Of a stretch of DNA of 64,000 nucleotides, positions 9,097-18,036 are shown in pieces (the first letter of the stretch is position 1; the number at the start of each line of letters is the position of its first letter). Below the pieces are notes generated by a model that was not told the origin of the DNA, did no database searches, and was given only the letters and a program-made list of their open reading frames with translations. A program made the translations under genes and the position numbers. Location of the stretch: assembly GCA_900541585.1 (NCBI GenBank), contig UQKD01000014.1, positions 25,487 through 89,486 on the forward strand, read 5' to 3'. The stretch is from an uncultured Alistipes sp. Its GTDB lineage: Bacteria; Bacteroidota; Bacteroidia; Bacteroidales; Rikenellaceae.

Positions 9097-11376
9097 ATGA
9101 AAATGAAAAATAGCTGGAAATTGTTGCTGCTGACGGCCTTCGCGGGCTGTGCGGCAGCCTGCGCCGACGATCCGGACGAGGTCCCGGTCATCGAACTCGG
9201 CGCCGTGAAAGGCGAATACATCGTGCCGGCGCAGAGCGGTACGGTCGAGGTCGAGGTGTACAGCAACCGCGGCTGCAACGTCTCGTTCCTCGAGGAGACT
9301 CCCTGGGCCGAGGCCCACACCGGGCGGATTCCCGGCGACGGCGCCTTCAGCGTCACCTACGGGGCCAACGACTCCTTCGCCCGCGTGGCGCGCCTGCTGC
9401 TGCAGGACGACAGCGGCCGCCGCCGCGACACGGTCTACATCCGCCAGGAGGGGCTGATCGAGGAGCGGCTCGTGTTTCCCGCGCCGAATGTTTCGGTGAA
9501 GGGCAGCGCCGCCGAACAGTCCGTTTCGGTCCCGCTCGACACCAACATCGCTTCGGAACGCCTCGCGACGAAGGTCGTCTATCCCGGCGAGGGCGCTGCG
9601 GGCTGGATTTCCGACGTGCGTGTCGACGATCGGTCGGGGACGCTTCTTTTCGCGGCGCAGGCCAACCCCGACCAGGAGAATATGCGTTCGGCGGAGATAA
9701 CCCTTTCGTTCACCAACGGCTGGGACAAGGTCACCGCCGCCAGACTCTACATCGTGCAGGCCAATGCCCGCGACGATTTCGGCACGGAGCGGTCGTTCGA
9801 AGAGATTCGTGCGCTGTGCGGTCCCGGGCAGGTCGTGACCATCGAAAACGACTATTACATCTCGGCGTGGGTGGTCAGCGACGCCGCAGGCGGTAACATG
9901 GGCGCCAACCCCATGACCACCGAGTCGACGATCAACTACGAGGTTTGCAAGAAGACCGCCTATGTCGAGAGCATAGACGGCAGCCTGGGATTCATGATCG
10001 AGACCGAGACGGCCGACGACAACATCTTCATGCGTTACAGCCGCATCCAGCTCGCGCTGAAGGGCGTGCGGCTGGTGCACGACACCGATCCGGACCGTTT
10101 CTCGCTCAAGGGCGTGAAGTCGGCCATGATCATCAGCTCGCAGCTGGGCACGGCGGCCGACATTCCGCGCAAGGAGAAGCGCATCGGGCAGTTGACCGAC
10201 GACGACATCTACACCTATGTCACGCTCACCGACTGCGAACTGCCGATCCGCAAAGGCCCGCTGACCCCGATCAACGAGGGGTATGCCAACGCCACGGGCG
10301 CCAACCGTACGGAGAAATGCGCGTCGCTCGTGCGCGACATCGAGGGTGAGCACATCTATCTCTACACCAACACCACGTGTCTCTACCGCCGCGACGGCAG
10401 CCGCCTGCCCTACGGGTCGGGCAAACTCTCGGGCATCGTCGTCCACGAACTGTTCCCGCGTTTCGAGTGGGAGGACAACGCCGCCGGCGACGACGAATCC
10501 TACGGTTACATCGGCCGTTACCAGCTGCGGCACGTCTCGAAATCGGATTTCGACGGGCTGGCCGAAGATTTCGAAGACAGTTTTTCGGCGCTGCTGACCG
10601 AGTACCGTTTCCTGCAGTACGACAACAACAAGGTCTATCCGACCTACGGCACGAACGGCTACCTGACGCACAGCTACAAGGACGGCAACGGTGCGGTCAA
10701 GATTCTGGCCAACGAGGATTTCAGCTACCTGGGTCCCGTGGGCAACAAACCGAGCTTCATTTTCGGATCGAACATCGGCAACGTCAACGGCATGGGCATT
10801 ATCCTCGAAGACGGGACCGACTGGTGGCGCGACAATCCCGACGTGAACAGCAACATCGCGGGCGATACCTCGGGCGGCGGCAAGGGCAAGGTTCCGCGCA
10901 AGAACAACGCCGAAGGCCCGGCGTGGGTCGACTGGTACTGGTGGGACAAGGCCAACGACCGCGGACATGCGTGGATCGTCAACTTTTCGACCGAAGGGAT
11001 TTCGACCGACGTGCTGTCGATGCAGGTGAGCGTACTGAACGACCGCTACGACAGCGGCAAATACGGCTCGCCCCGCTATTTCGACGTCGCGTGGTCCGAG
11101 ACCGGCGACATGAACGCCGACGGCGACTGGACCTACATCGCCTCCTACACCGTGCCCGACATGGCGCGCTGGACCCCTGCGACGCGCTACTGGCAGTATG
11201 CGGGCTGGAAACCCGTCGACGTGAAGCTTCCGCTCGAAATGCTCGGCAAAAAGAACGTCTACATCCGCCTGCAGGCGGCCCGGAACCTCGGCGGAAGCCT
11301 CGACGAATACGCCGCGCAGCCGATAGACTCGCCGTCGTGCATGAACTATTTCGCCATCCGTTACAACAAAAAATAA
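9097..11376 (+). CDS. BACON/DUF5689 surface lipoprotein
   Basis: A 759-residue lipoprotein with lipobox CAAAC near residue 22. Domains in order: a BACON-like module (about 30-120, ending DTVYIRQEG); a second beta-sandwich (about 125-220); a DUF5689-like module (about 225-430, opening RSFEEIRALCGPGQVVTIENDYYISAWVVSD); and a C-terminal jelly-roll (about 480-759) that begins FSALLTEYRF and carries many aromatic residues. It is the largest of the three lipoproteins following SusC/SusD. A glycan-binding surface role is likely but not shown by any catalytic signature. Confidence 0.7.
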   Translation: MKMKNSWKLLLLTAFAGCAAACADDPDEVPVIELGAVKGEYIVPAQSGTVEVEVYSNRGCNVSFLEETPWAEAHTGRIPGDGAFSVTYGANDSFARVARLLLQDDSGRRRDTVYIRQEGLIEERLVFPAPNVSVKGSAAEQSVSVPLDTNIASERLATKVVYPGEGAAGWISDVRVDDRSGTLLFAAQANPDQENMRSAEITLSFTNGWDKVTAARLYIVQANARDDFGTERSFEEIRALCGPGQVVTIENDYYISAWVVSDAAGGNMGANPMTTESTINYEVCKKTAYVESIDGSLGFMIETETADDNIFMRYSRIQLALKGVRLVHDTDPDRFSLKGVKSAMIISSQLGTAADIPRKEKRIGQLTDDDIYTYVTLTDCELPIRKGPLTPINEGYANATGANRTEKCASLVRDIEGEHIYLYTNTTCLYRRDGSRLPYGSGKLSGIVVHELFPRFEWEDNAAGDDESYGYIGRYQLRHVSKSDFDGLAEDFEDSFSALLTEYRFLQYDNNKVYPTYGTNGYLTHSYKDGNGAVKILANEDFSYLGPVGNKPSFIFGSNIGNVNGMGIILEDGTDWWRDNPDVNSNIAGDTSGGGKGKVPRKNNAEGPAWVDWYWWDKANDRGHAWIVNFSTEGISTDVLSMQVSVLNDRYDSGKYGSPRYFDVAWSETGDMNADGDWTYIASYTVPDMARWTPATRYWQYAGWKPVDVKLPLEMLGKKNVYIRLQAARNLGGSLDEYAAQPIDSPSCMNYFAIRYNKK

Positions 11377-11385
11377 CCGCGCAGC

Positions 11386-11416
11386 CGTCCGGGACGCAAA
11401 AGGAACGTCCCGGACG
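11386..11416 (+). repeat. Intercistronic GC-rich perfect hairpin
   Basis: The 11-bp arms cgtccgggacg (11386-11396) and cgtcccggacg (11406-11416) are perfectly complementary around a 9-base loop. No run of T follows, so it is not a standard intrinsic terminator. It sits between the last lipoprotein gene and the GH20 gene and could act as an mRNA processing or stability element that sets hexosaminidase expression separately from the SusCD genes. Confidence 0.6.
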
Positions 11417-11438
11417 CTGACGACAGAATCCCGAATCC

Positions 11439-13022
11439 ATGCAGAGAATCCTGCTCCTTGCCGCCGCGCTCCTCCTCTTTGCGTCGTGTGCCGAAACACC
11501 GCCGCCCGGAATCAATGTCATCCCCCGTCCCGTGTCGGTCGAACCGGGCGACGGAGTGTTCCGCATCGGCCGCAGCTGCCGGATCGGCTACGATGACCCG
11601 GCGTTGCAGTCCGTCGCCGGGCTGTGTGCCGGCTACCTGGCCGAAGCCGGGGTGCGGAAGCCCGTCGTGACGGACAAACCCGTGCACCGGGGCGTCGATC
11701 TGCAACTGGACGCCACGCTCGCGGGTGAGGCGTATGCTTTGAGCGTGACGCCGCGCGGCGTCACCGTCTGCGGTGGCTCGTCCCGGGCCGTGCTCTACGG
11801 TGTGCAGACCCTGCGCCAGCTCGTCGACGGCGGACGGGTTCCCGTCGTGGAGATCCGCGACGAACCCTGTTTCGGCTACCGCGGCGCAATGTTCGACGTG
11901 GCGCGCTACTTCTATCCCGTGGAGGACGTCAAGCGGTTTATCGACATCATGGCGCTCCACAAACTCAACACCTTTCACTGGCATCTGACCGACGACCAGG
12001 GATGGCGCATCGAGATCCGGAGATACCCCGAACTGACGCGTGTGGGTTCGGTGCGCCGGGAGACGCTGATAGGTCATTACAAGACTTCGGACAGGTACGA
12101 CGGAACGCCCCACGGCGGTTACTACACGCAGGACGAAATCCGCGAGGTGGTGGCCTATGCCGCCGAACGCTGCATCGAGGTGATTCCCGAAATCGAGCTG
12201 CCCGGGCATTCGATGGCCGCCCTGGCGTCGTATCCGTGGCTGGGGTGCACGAAGGGTCCCTACGAGGTGCGCACGACGTGGTTTTACAGCAGCGACGTGC
12301 TCTGCGCGGGCCGCGAGACGACCTTCGAATTTCTCGAAAACGTGCTCGCGGAGGTCCTCGAACTCTTCCCGTCGAAGTACATCCACATCGGCGGCGACGA
12401 ATGCCCCAAGGTGCGGTGGGAGAAGTGTCCCGACTGCCGGCGCCGCATCCGGCAGGAGGGGCTGAAGGACGGGGACGACCTCCAGAGCTATTTCGTGAGC
12501 CGCATCGAGAAGTGGCTGCACGCCCGCGGCCGCGAGATGATCGGCTGGGACGAGTTGCTCGAAGGCGGCGTGACGCCCTCGACGATCGTCATGTCGTGGC
12601 GCGGCGCGGAGGGAGGGATCAAGGCCGCGAAACTCGGCAACCGGGTCGTCATGTCCCCGCGGTTTTACTTCTACCTCGACTATTACCAGACCTCCGATCC
12701 GGAGAGCAATGGCGAGCCGCTCTCCATCGGACGCAACATTCCGATCCGCAAACTCTACGGCTACGACCCCTTCGATGAGCTGGACGAGGCCCAGGGCCGC
12801 AACATCCTGGGCATCCAGGCCAACCTGTGGACCGAGTACGTCGCCACGATGGACCATGCGGAATACATGCTCCTGCCGCGTCTGGCGGCCATGTCCGAGG
12901 TGGCATGGGCGCCCCGGGGACGCGACTACGACGATTTCGTGCGGCGGCTCGGCTCGCTGCGCAGGCTGTACGACCGTGCGGGATACCGGTATGCCGATTT
13001 CGTGTTCCGGGGCGTCGAGTGA
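11439..13022 (+). CDS. GH20 beta-N-acetylhexosaminidase, lipoprotein
   Basis: A 527-residue hexosaminidase with a lipoprotein-type signal (LLLFASC, Cys about 17). The GH20b N-terminal domain (about 25-150) precedes the catalytic barrel. The barrel contains HWHLTDDQGWRIEIRRYPELT, the IPEIELPGHS strand and the catalytic Asp-Glu pair D320-E321 in HIGGDECPK. GH20 enzymes release terminal GlcNAc or GalNAc by substrate-assisted catalysis. It ends the SusCD-type operon, so the target glycan probably carries terminal N-acetylhexosamine, as in host N-glycans, O-glycans or glycolipids. Length and motifs are normal for the family. Confidence 0.94.
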   Translation: MQRILLLAAALLLFASCAETPPPGINVIPRPVSVEPGDGVFRIGRSCRIGYDDPALQSVAGLCAGYLAEAGVRKPVVTDKPVHRGVDLQLDATLAGEAYALSVTPRGVTVCGGSSRAVLYGVQTLRQLVDGGRVPVVEIRDEPCFGYRGAMFDVARYFYPVEDVKRFIDIMALHKLNTFHWHLTDDQGWRIEIRRYPELTRVGSVRRETLIGHYKTSDRYDGTPHGGYYTQDEIREVVAYAAERCIEVIPEIELPGHSMAALASYPWLGCTKGPYEVRTTWFYSSDVLCAGRETTFEFLENVLAEVLELFPSKYIHIGGDECPKVRWEKCPDCRRRIRQEGLKDGDDLQSYFVSRIEKWLHARGREMIGWDELLEGGVTPSTIVMSWRGAEGGIKAAKLGNRVVMSPRFYFYLDYYQTSDPESNGEPLSIGRNIPIRKLYGYDPFDELDEAQGRNILGIQANLWTEYVATMDHAEYMLLPRLAAMSEVAWAPRGRDYDDFVRRLGSLRRLYDRAGYRYADFVFRGVE

Positions 13023-13043
13023 CGCCGGCCGCGAAAGGCTGTG

Positions 13044-13076
13044 AAAAAGGGAGGCTTCCGTCGGAAGCCTCCCTTT
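13044..13076. terminator. Bidirectional intrinsic terminator between GH20 and GH36
   Basis: The perfect stem gggaggcttcc (13049-13059) / ggaagcctccc (13063-13073) has a 3-base loop, with AAAAA on the left and TTT on the right. It can end the rightward GH20 transcript and the leftward GH36 transcript, which converge here. Confidence 0.85.
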
Positions 13077-13095
13077 ACTGCCGTACCGTGCGGGG

Positions 13096-15294
13096 TTATT
13101 CCGCCGTGAGCAGGAATACGCCGCTGTCGTAGATCTTCGGCATCGAAGGGTTGATCCCGGCGTTCGAGAGCATCTCGCCGCTGAAGGTCTTGCCGTCGAA
13201 CCAGTTGCGCGATTTGTCGACGTTCAGTTCGCGGATGGTGTAGCCCGTCTTCGGGTCGAGACCCTGGAGGCGGAATTTCGGGATCAGCGAGCGGCCCTGG
13301 TATTGCAGGCTGTACGTGAACAGCACGGCCTGCTTCCGGTCCTTCGAAACGTACATCAGGCCGTAACAGCCGCTCTTGTCGTAGGGCGTGCCGATGCGGT
13401 AGAGGTCGCCCTGCATCACGATGTCGCGGTACTCCTTGTAGCTGGCGATGGCCCGGCGGGCGAACTGCCGCTCGCTGTCGGTCATCTGCTTGGGCTGAAG
13501 CTCCATGCCGAGGCGTCCGGCGCAGGCCATGTCGAAGCGGAATTTGATGGGCGTGATGTTGCCCGTCTGGTGGTTGGGCGTGGCCGAGACGTGCGAACCC
13601 ATCACGACGGCGGGGTAGAAAAGGCTCGTGCCGTACTGGATGCGGGCGCGCGAAAGCGCCTCGGTGTTGTCGCTCGTCCACACTTCGTCGAAATACTTCA
13701 GGGCGCCGTACTCCACGCGGCCGCCGCCCGAAGCGCAGGCCTGGATCAGCACGTTGGGGTATTTGGCGCGGATGCGTTCCATCACGCGGTAGAATCCCTG
13801 CGCGTAGTCGATCCAGAAACGCGACTGCTCGTCGGCCGGAAGATAGGCCGAACCCACGTTGTTGGCGTTGCGGTTGGCGTCCCACTTGATGTAGTCGATC
13901 TTGTCCGAGAGTTTCATCGTGTTGTCGAAGACTTCGAACACGAAATCCTGCACCTTGGGGTTCGAGAGGTCGAGCAGCCACTGGTTGCGGGTCGCGGGCG
14001 CTTCGCGCTTCGGCGGGCGGACGATCCAGTCGGGGTGTTTCTCGGCCAGCTCGCTCTTGGGGTTGACCATCTCCGGCTCGATCCAGATGCCGAATTTCAG
14101 TCCTTTCGAATGGGCGTAGGAGGCGATGTGGTCGATGCCTTCGGGGAGTTTCTTCCGGTTGACCTGCCAGTCGCCCAGTCCGGCGTTGGCGGCGTTGCGC
14201 GGGTATTTGTTGCCGAACCAGCCGTCGTCGAGCACGAACATTTCCAGTCCCATCGAGGCCGCGTCGTCGATCATCTGTTTCAGGACCTTGGCGTCGAAAT
14301 CGAAATAGGCCCCCTCCCAGCTGTTGAGCAGCGTGGGAACGACCTCGTGGCCGTGGTAGACGCCGTAGTTGCGCGCCCAGTCGTGGAGGTTGCGCGAGGC
14401 GCCGCCCGCGCCGCAGAACGAGTGGGTGTAGATCATTTCGGGTGTGGTGAACGACTCGCCCGGGCGGAGCTTGTAGTCCGAGGCGTTGGGGTTCGCGCCG
14501 GCCAGGACGGTCAGCACGTCGAATTCGTCGACCTCGAAGTTGAGGCGGAAGTTGCCGCTCCAGGCCAGCGCCCCGGCGATGACTTCACCGCAGGTCTCGC
14601 TGAACGAATCGCTGTTCAGCGTGAGCAGGAACGCCGGGTTTTCGGTGTGGGTCGTGCGCACCTCGCGCGTCGACTCGATGCTTTTCGATCCGTGGGTCAG
14701 CAGCGTGTGGTCGACCTGCGCTTCGCGCGCCCAGGCCCCGTAGAGGTGCGTCAGGAGGTATTTGTCGGCCTTCAGCGGAAGCGACGAGGAGTAGAAGTTG
14801 TGCAGCGTGACGGGACCCTTTTCGCGGTTGCGGATCACGGCGTGCGTGGTGATGACGTTCTCGCGGGCGTAGGCCGTGAAAACCAGTTCCACGTCGAGCG
14901 CCTGGCAGCAGTCGGTCATCTTCACGACGGTCTCCGTCACGTTCTTGTCGGAGAGTTGTTTCGAGGCGTGCGACACGTAGCGCAGTTCGGTGTTCATGTC
15001 GCCGTCGGCGTGGGTGACGCGCAGGGCGGGTTCGCGGAAGTTGCGGCCTCCCGTCGCGGGGTAGGCCAGGTCCTCGGTTCCGTGGTCGCTGCGGCGGTTG
15101 CTCTTGAAGTCGGCCAGCGGCGCCGGGTCGTCGATGCGTCCGCCGAAGTGGCGGAAATAGACTTCGCCTCCGGGGGCGGCGGTGACTACCATCGAGACCT
15201 TGTCGGTGCTGATGTCGATGACCTGCTGCGGCGCGGCGGCCGATACGCTGTTCGCGGCAAAGGCGGCGATCAGGGGAATCAGTAGTTTTTTCAT
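13096..15294 (-). CDS. GH36 alpha-galactosidase
   Basis: A 732-residue exported enzyme with signal peptide MKKLLIPLIAAFAANSVSA. The beta-supersandwich N-terminal domain (about 20-340) is followed by a TIM barrel containing NSWEGAYFDFD, LDDGWFG and FGIWIEPEMVNP. The nucleophile is D472 in KWDANRN, the ACASGGGR motif follows, and the acid/base is D542 in WTSDNTEAL. The family removes alpha-galactose from oligosaccharides. It is transcribed alone from its own promoter, convergent with the GH20 gene. It could act on the same host-type glycans as region 1 or on raffinose-type sugars; the sequence does not decide which. Confidence 0.94.
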   Translation of the reverse strand: MKKLLIPLIAAFAANSVSAAAPQQVIDISTDKVSMVVTAAPGGEVYFRHFGGRIDDPAPLADFKSNRRSDHGTEDLAYPATGGRNFREPALRVTHADGDMNTELRYVSHASKQLSDKNVTETVVKMTDCCQALDVELVFTAYARENVITTHAVIRNREKGPVTLHNFYSSSLPLKADKYLLTHLYGAWAREAQVDHTLLTHGSKSIESTREVRTTHTENPAFLLTLNSDSFSETCGEVIAGALAWSGNFRLNFEVDEFDVLTVLAGANPNASDYKLRPGESFTTPEMIYTHSFCGAGGASRNLHDWARNYGVYHGHEVVPTLLNSWEGAYFDFDAKVLKQMIDDAASMGLEMFVLDDGWFGNKYPRNAANAGLGDWQVNRKKLPEGIDHIASYAHSKGLKFGIWIEPEMVNPKSELAEKHPDWIVRPPKREAPATRNQWLLDLSNPKVQDFVFEVFDNTMKLSDKIDYIKWDANRNANNVGSAYLPADEQSRFWIDYAQGFYRVMERIRAKYPNVLIQACASGGGRVEYGALKYFDEVWTSDNTEALSRARIQYGTSLFYPAVVMGSHVSATPNHQTGNITPIKFRFDMACAGRLGMELQPKQMTDSERQFARRAIASYKEYRDIVMQGDLYRIGTPYDKSGCYGLMYVSKDRKQAVLFTYSLQYQGRSLIPKFRLQGLDPKTGYTIRELNVDKSRNWFDGKTFSGEMLSNAGINPSMPKIYDSGVFLLTAE

Positions 15295-15317
15295 ACGCTT
15301 TAAACGGTTTCTGCGTC

Positions 15318-15325
15318 CAAAGATA
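15318..15325 (-). promoter_or_regulatory. Bacteroides-type -7 box for the GH36 gene
   Basis: The minus strand reads TATCTTTG, an exact TAnnTTTG -7 element, 24 bp upstream of the GH36 start codon. A clear TTTG -33 element is not obvious. Confidence 0.6.
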
Positions 15326-15467
15326 CGAAAATATGCGAAACTATACGAAATGAACCGAAATAATGCCGTAATTCCGGACAGTTCCGATTTCGTGTAATGA
15401 AACCTGTTGTGGATGAACAGGACAAGCTATTCCGCCATGTTCTTTCCCTGATGCCGGACGGAGTCTC

Positions 15468-16445
15468 TTATTCCCAGCGCGGATCGCCGAGTTTTTTGCC
15501 GGATAACGCCCCGTCGACGATGCGGTAACTCGTGCATCCGTCCAGCGGGTCGTTGGCCGGCGATGCGAAGACCGATCGCTCGTTGCCTCTGGTTGTCAGC
15601 AGGCCGTAGGGATTGCGTATCCTGGGCTGCATATTGACGCGATAGGAGTCGGTGATTTTGACGATACTGCCCGCACCGGCGTCGATGAATTTCGGCGATG
15701 AACCCGGGATGCAGAAAATGCTCCGCACAACCTCTATTTCCGTGTTGCCCAGATTGGCGTGGAACACCCCTGCGCTGTTTTCAGAGGTGTTGACGTTGTA
15801 GAACGTGCAGGCATTCACCCTGATTTTGAGATCGTTCATGCGGGTGCTCACGATGATCACTCCACGTACGAAGTCGGCGAAAGTGCTGTTTGTAAGGCGG
15901 ATTGAGCCGATCTGTGCGGTCGATTCCTTGCCGACGTTCACCACACCGTGTGACGGAGCCTGTCCGTTGTAGACAATGCTGTTGTCGATCTCGATGCGGC
16001 CAATACGGTTCTTTGCCCCTGTAGAACGGTTCAGTATGAGGCTGGCTCCGTTTTCTCCGTTCAGGTTCACGATGCAGTTGCGTACGGCAATGAGGCCGAT
16101 TTCCACGTCTTTTTCGTTGGCGTTGTAGACCAGGTATTTCCGGTTATAAATAATGTGAATCCCATCGAGCACGAGCTTGTCCGCTCCGGTTCCCAAGACG
16201 AAGTTGGTGAAGTTGACCACCGGCATCTTTCCGCTTTCACCCATGAGGACGATGTCCTTTGTCTGCTCGATCTGACTCGGAAGGGTGTATTCACCGGCTT
16301 TCAGAAGGACGGTATCAGCTTCCGAGGCTTTCCGGAGTGCAGCCCTGATGTCGCCACCCGACTCCACTTCGATGATGCCGGCTTTCGCTCCCGACGCCAA
16401 GGCCGTTCCGAGAACTGCTAAAATCAGAAATTTGATTTTCTTCAT
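15468..16445 (-). CDS. Secreted right-handed beta-helix protein (DUF4957/DUF5123-like)
   Basis: A 325-residue exported protein with signal peptide MKKIKFLILAVLGTALASGAKA. The whole mature chain is made of short repeating strands typical of a pectate-lyase-like beta-helix (GIIEVESGGDIRAALRKASEADTVL..., NRIGRIEIDNSIVYNG, LTNSTFADFVRGVI). It ends in GDPRWE, as many DUF5123 proteins do. No catalytic residues can be assigned. It is the last gene of the lyase operon, 21 bp after the preceding gene. A role in binding or cleaving the same uronate polymer is inferred from context. Confidence 0.7.
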   Translation of the reverse strand: MKKIKFLILAVLGTALASGAKAGIIEVESGGDIRAALRKASEADTVLLKAGEYTLPSQIEQTKDIVLMGESGKMPVVNFTNFVLGTGADKLVLDGIHIIYNRKYLVYNANEKDVEIGLIAVRNCIVNLNGENGASLILNRSTGAKNRIGRIEIDNSIVYNGQAPSHGVVNVGKESTAQIGSIRLTNSTFADFVRGVIIVSTRMNDLKIRVNACTFYNVNTSENSAGVFHANLGNTEIEVVRSIFCIPGSSPKFIDAGAGSIVKITDSYRVNMQPRIRNPYGLLTTRGNERSVFASPANDPLDGCTSYRIVDGALSGKKLGDPRWE

Positions 16446-16466
16446 AGGTTTGTTTTTTATAGGGGT

Positions 16467-18032
16467 TTATCGGATATCCATTACGCCGCCCGGGCGGGTT
16501 TTCTTCCGCAGGGCCAGCTGGGCTTCGTAAAGGTAGGCGGGCGAGGTTTTGCGGCCCTGCGAGAGCCATACGCCGTCGGGACGGCGGGGATTGGTGAATT
16601 TGCCGGGGCTTTTATTGCCGATCGTGCCCACGGAGTAGTTATAGGCCGAAACCCAAGGGTTTTGCACGATTATCGTGCTACCCGTACAGTTCCACAGTAC
16701 GTTGTTGCCTCCGGCCCAGCCCTGCCCCGATCCGTAGTTGCTGCGGTCCTGGATGCAGATTTCGCCGTCGCTCGTGACGTTGTCGTAAAGCGTTGCGGTA
16801 TTCCACCGCTGGTGAGGGCCGATGTCGGCGTGTGTGCGGGATGCAATACAGTTCGTAAAGACGTTCGGTCCGCAGTTGAGCGCCCCTGTGGCGAAGTCGT
16901 GCCGCGCGTTGTCCGAGCGACACCCCTTGACCAAACATAGCTGCCCCTGGCTGATGTGGAATGAGTAACGACGGCTGCCGGCGATCTTCGAAACCGGATC
17001 GAGACAGGAGCAGTTCAGGATGCTGATGTTTTTGGAACCGTTGTCCATCGTAACTAGCCCCATGCCGAAATGGCGGCTCGTGACGTTGCGCACCCAGCAG
17101 TGGGCCGCCACTTTGACGGCAACAGCATTCCATCCGTGGTTCTCATCCTCCGGCTCCGCGTATTCAGACTTGAGGTACATGTTCTCGATGCCGCACTCTT
17201 CGATGCGGTTCGGATAACTGTATTTCAGAATCCGGCCACCGCCGTATTTCCGGTCGAGGCTCATTGCCACGGGGTTTTCGAAGTGTATCGTATCGCCCGA
17301 AACGAGAGTCACGACACGTTCGGCGTAGGTGTCGAACTTGCCCGCCTGCCACTGTGTGATCGAAAGACCGTCCGCCCGCTGGGGGATCTGGTCCATTTTC
17401 ATATCCGTAATCCACTCTTGCGTCGAGGGCCGGTAAATAACAACGTTGTCGCCTTTCTTGAATGCAGCGGCCTGGGGGCTGCGCACCCAGAACTGCCCGG
17501 CCGGGATGTAGTCGTCCTTGATGGCGTAAGCTGCCGTGTTGTCATCTACGCTACGTGGTCCCGTGCCGCTGATGACGATCAGATCGCGCTGCACGGCGCC
17601 TGTGGCCACGAGCACCGTGCCGTCGGTTTCCGTGTCGCCCTCCCCGCGCAGGACAATTCCGCTCTTGCCGATGCGGATTGTCCCGGAAATGTTGTAGACG
17701 CCTTTTTTAAGTACGATTGCGCCAGCGACGGTTTTGTCGATCGCCGACTGGATCAGGTTCGTGGCATCTGCACCGTCGGCCGGTGGTGTCAGGGTCGCGA
17801 CGACGGCGACTGTCGGAATTTCGGCATCGCCCCAGCGATAGCCCACGCGGCTGAAGTCAAGGATCATGTCGCCGGTCGGCTGCCGTGCGGGCAGGCAGTC
17901 GGACTTCACGACTGGATAGCGTCCGTCCGTGGGGGTCGGAAGCGCCGGTGCGGGATCGTCGTCCGTTTTGTCGACGGAGCAGCACAGCAGTCCGAATACG
18001 GTCGTAAACAGAATTGATCTGGTGATTTTCAT
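16467..18032 (-). CDS. Pectate-lyase-superfamily beta-helix lipoprotein
   Basis: A 521-residue lipoprotein with lipobox FGLLCC near residue 18. It is a single right-handed beta-helix opening with ILDFSRVGYRWGDAEIPTV and DATNLIQSAIDKTVAGAIVLKKGVYNI, the usual start of pectate-lyase-superfamily (glycosyl-hydrolase-28-like) helices. Conserved His/Arg positions appear in VTSRHFGMGLVTM, RYSFHISQGQ and DIGPHQRWNT. The exact lyase or hydrolase family is not recognised. It lies 4 bp downstream of the PL17-like gene and so belongs to the same operon. It may be a lyase acting on a specific stretch of the polymer. Confidence 0.7.
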   Translation of the reverse strand: MKITRSILFTTVFGLLCCSVDKTDDDPAPALPTPTDGRYPVVKSDCLPARQPTGDMILDFSRVGYRWGDAEIPTVAVVATLTPPADGADATNLIQSAIDKTVAGAIVLKKGVYNISGTIRIGKSGIVLRGEGDTETDGTVLVATGAVQRDLIVISGTGPRSVDDNTAAYAIKDDYIPAGQFWVRSPQAAAFKKGDNVVIYRPSTQEWITDMKMDQIPQRADGLSITQWQAGKFDTYAERVVTLVSGDTIHFENPVAMSLDRKYGGGRILKYSYPNRIEECGIENMYLKSEYAEPEDENHGWNAVAVKVAAHCWVRNVTSRHFGMGLVTMDNGSKNISILNCSCLDPVSKIAGSRRYSFHISQGQLCLVKGCRSDNARHDFATGALNCGPNVFTNCIASRTHADIGPHQRWNTATLYDNVTSDGEICIQDRSNYGSGQGWAGGNNVLWNCTGSTIIVQNPWVSAYNYSVGTIGNKSPGKFTNPRRPDGVWLSQGRKTSPAYLYEAQLALRKKTRPGGVMDIR

Positions 18033-18036
18033 AGCT

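Noticed and set aside
8989..11499. 836-residue open frame on the minus strand
   Set aside because: It is antisense to the BACON/DUF5689 lipoprotein gene, has biased Arg/Val/Gly composition and no domain.
13303..15285. Long open frame on the plus strand opposite the GH36 gene
   Set aside because: It is the antisense shadow of a GC-rich gene, with Val/Arg/His-rich sequence and no family resemblance. The minus-strand gene has clear catalytic motifs.
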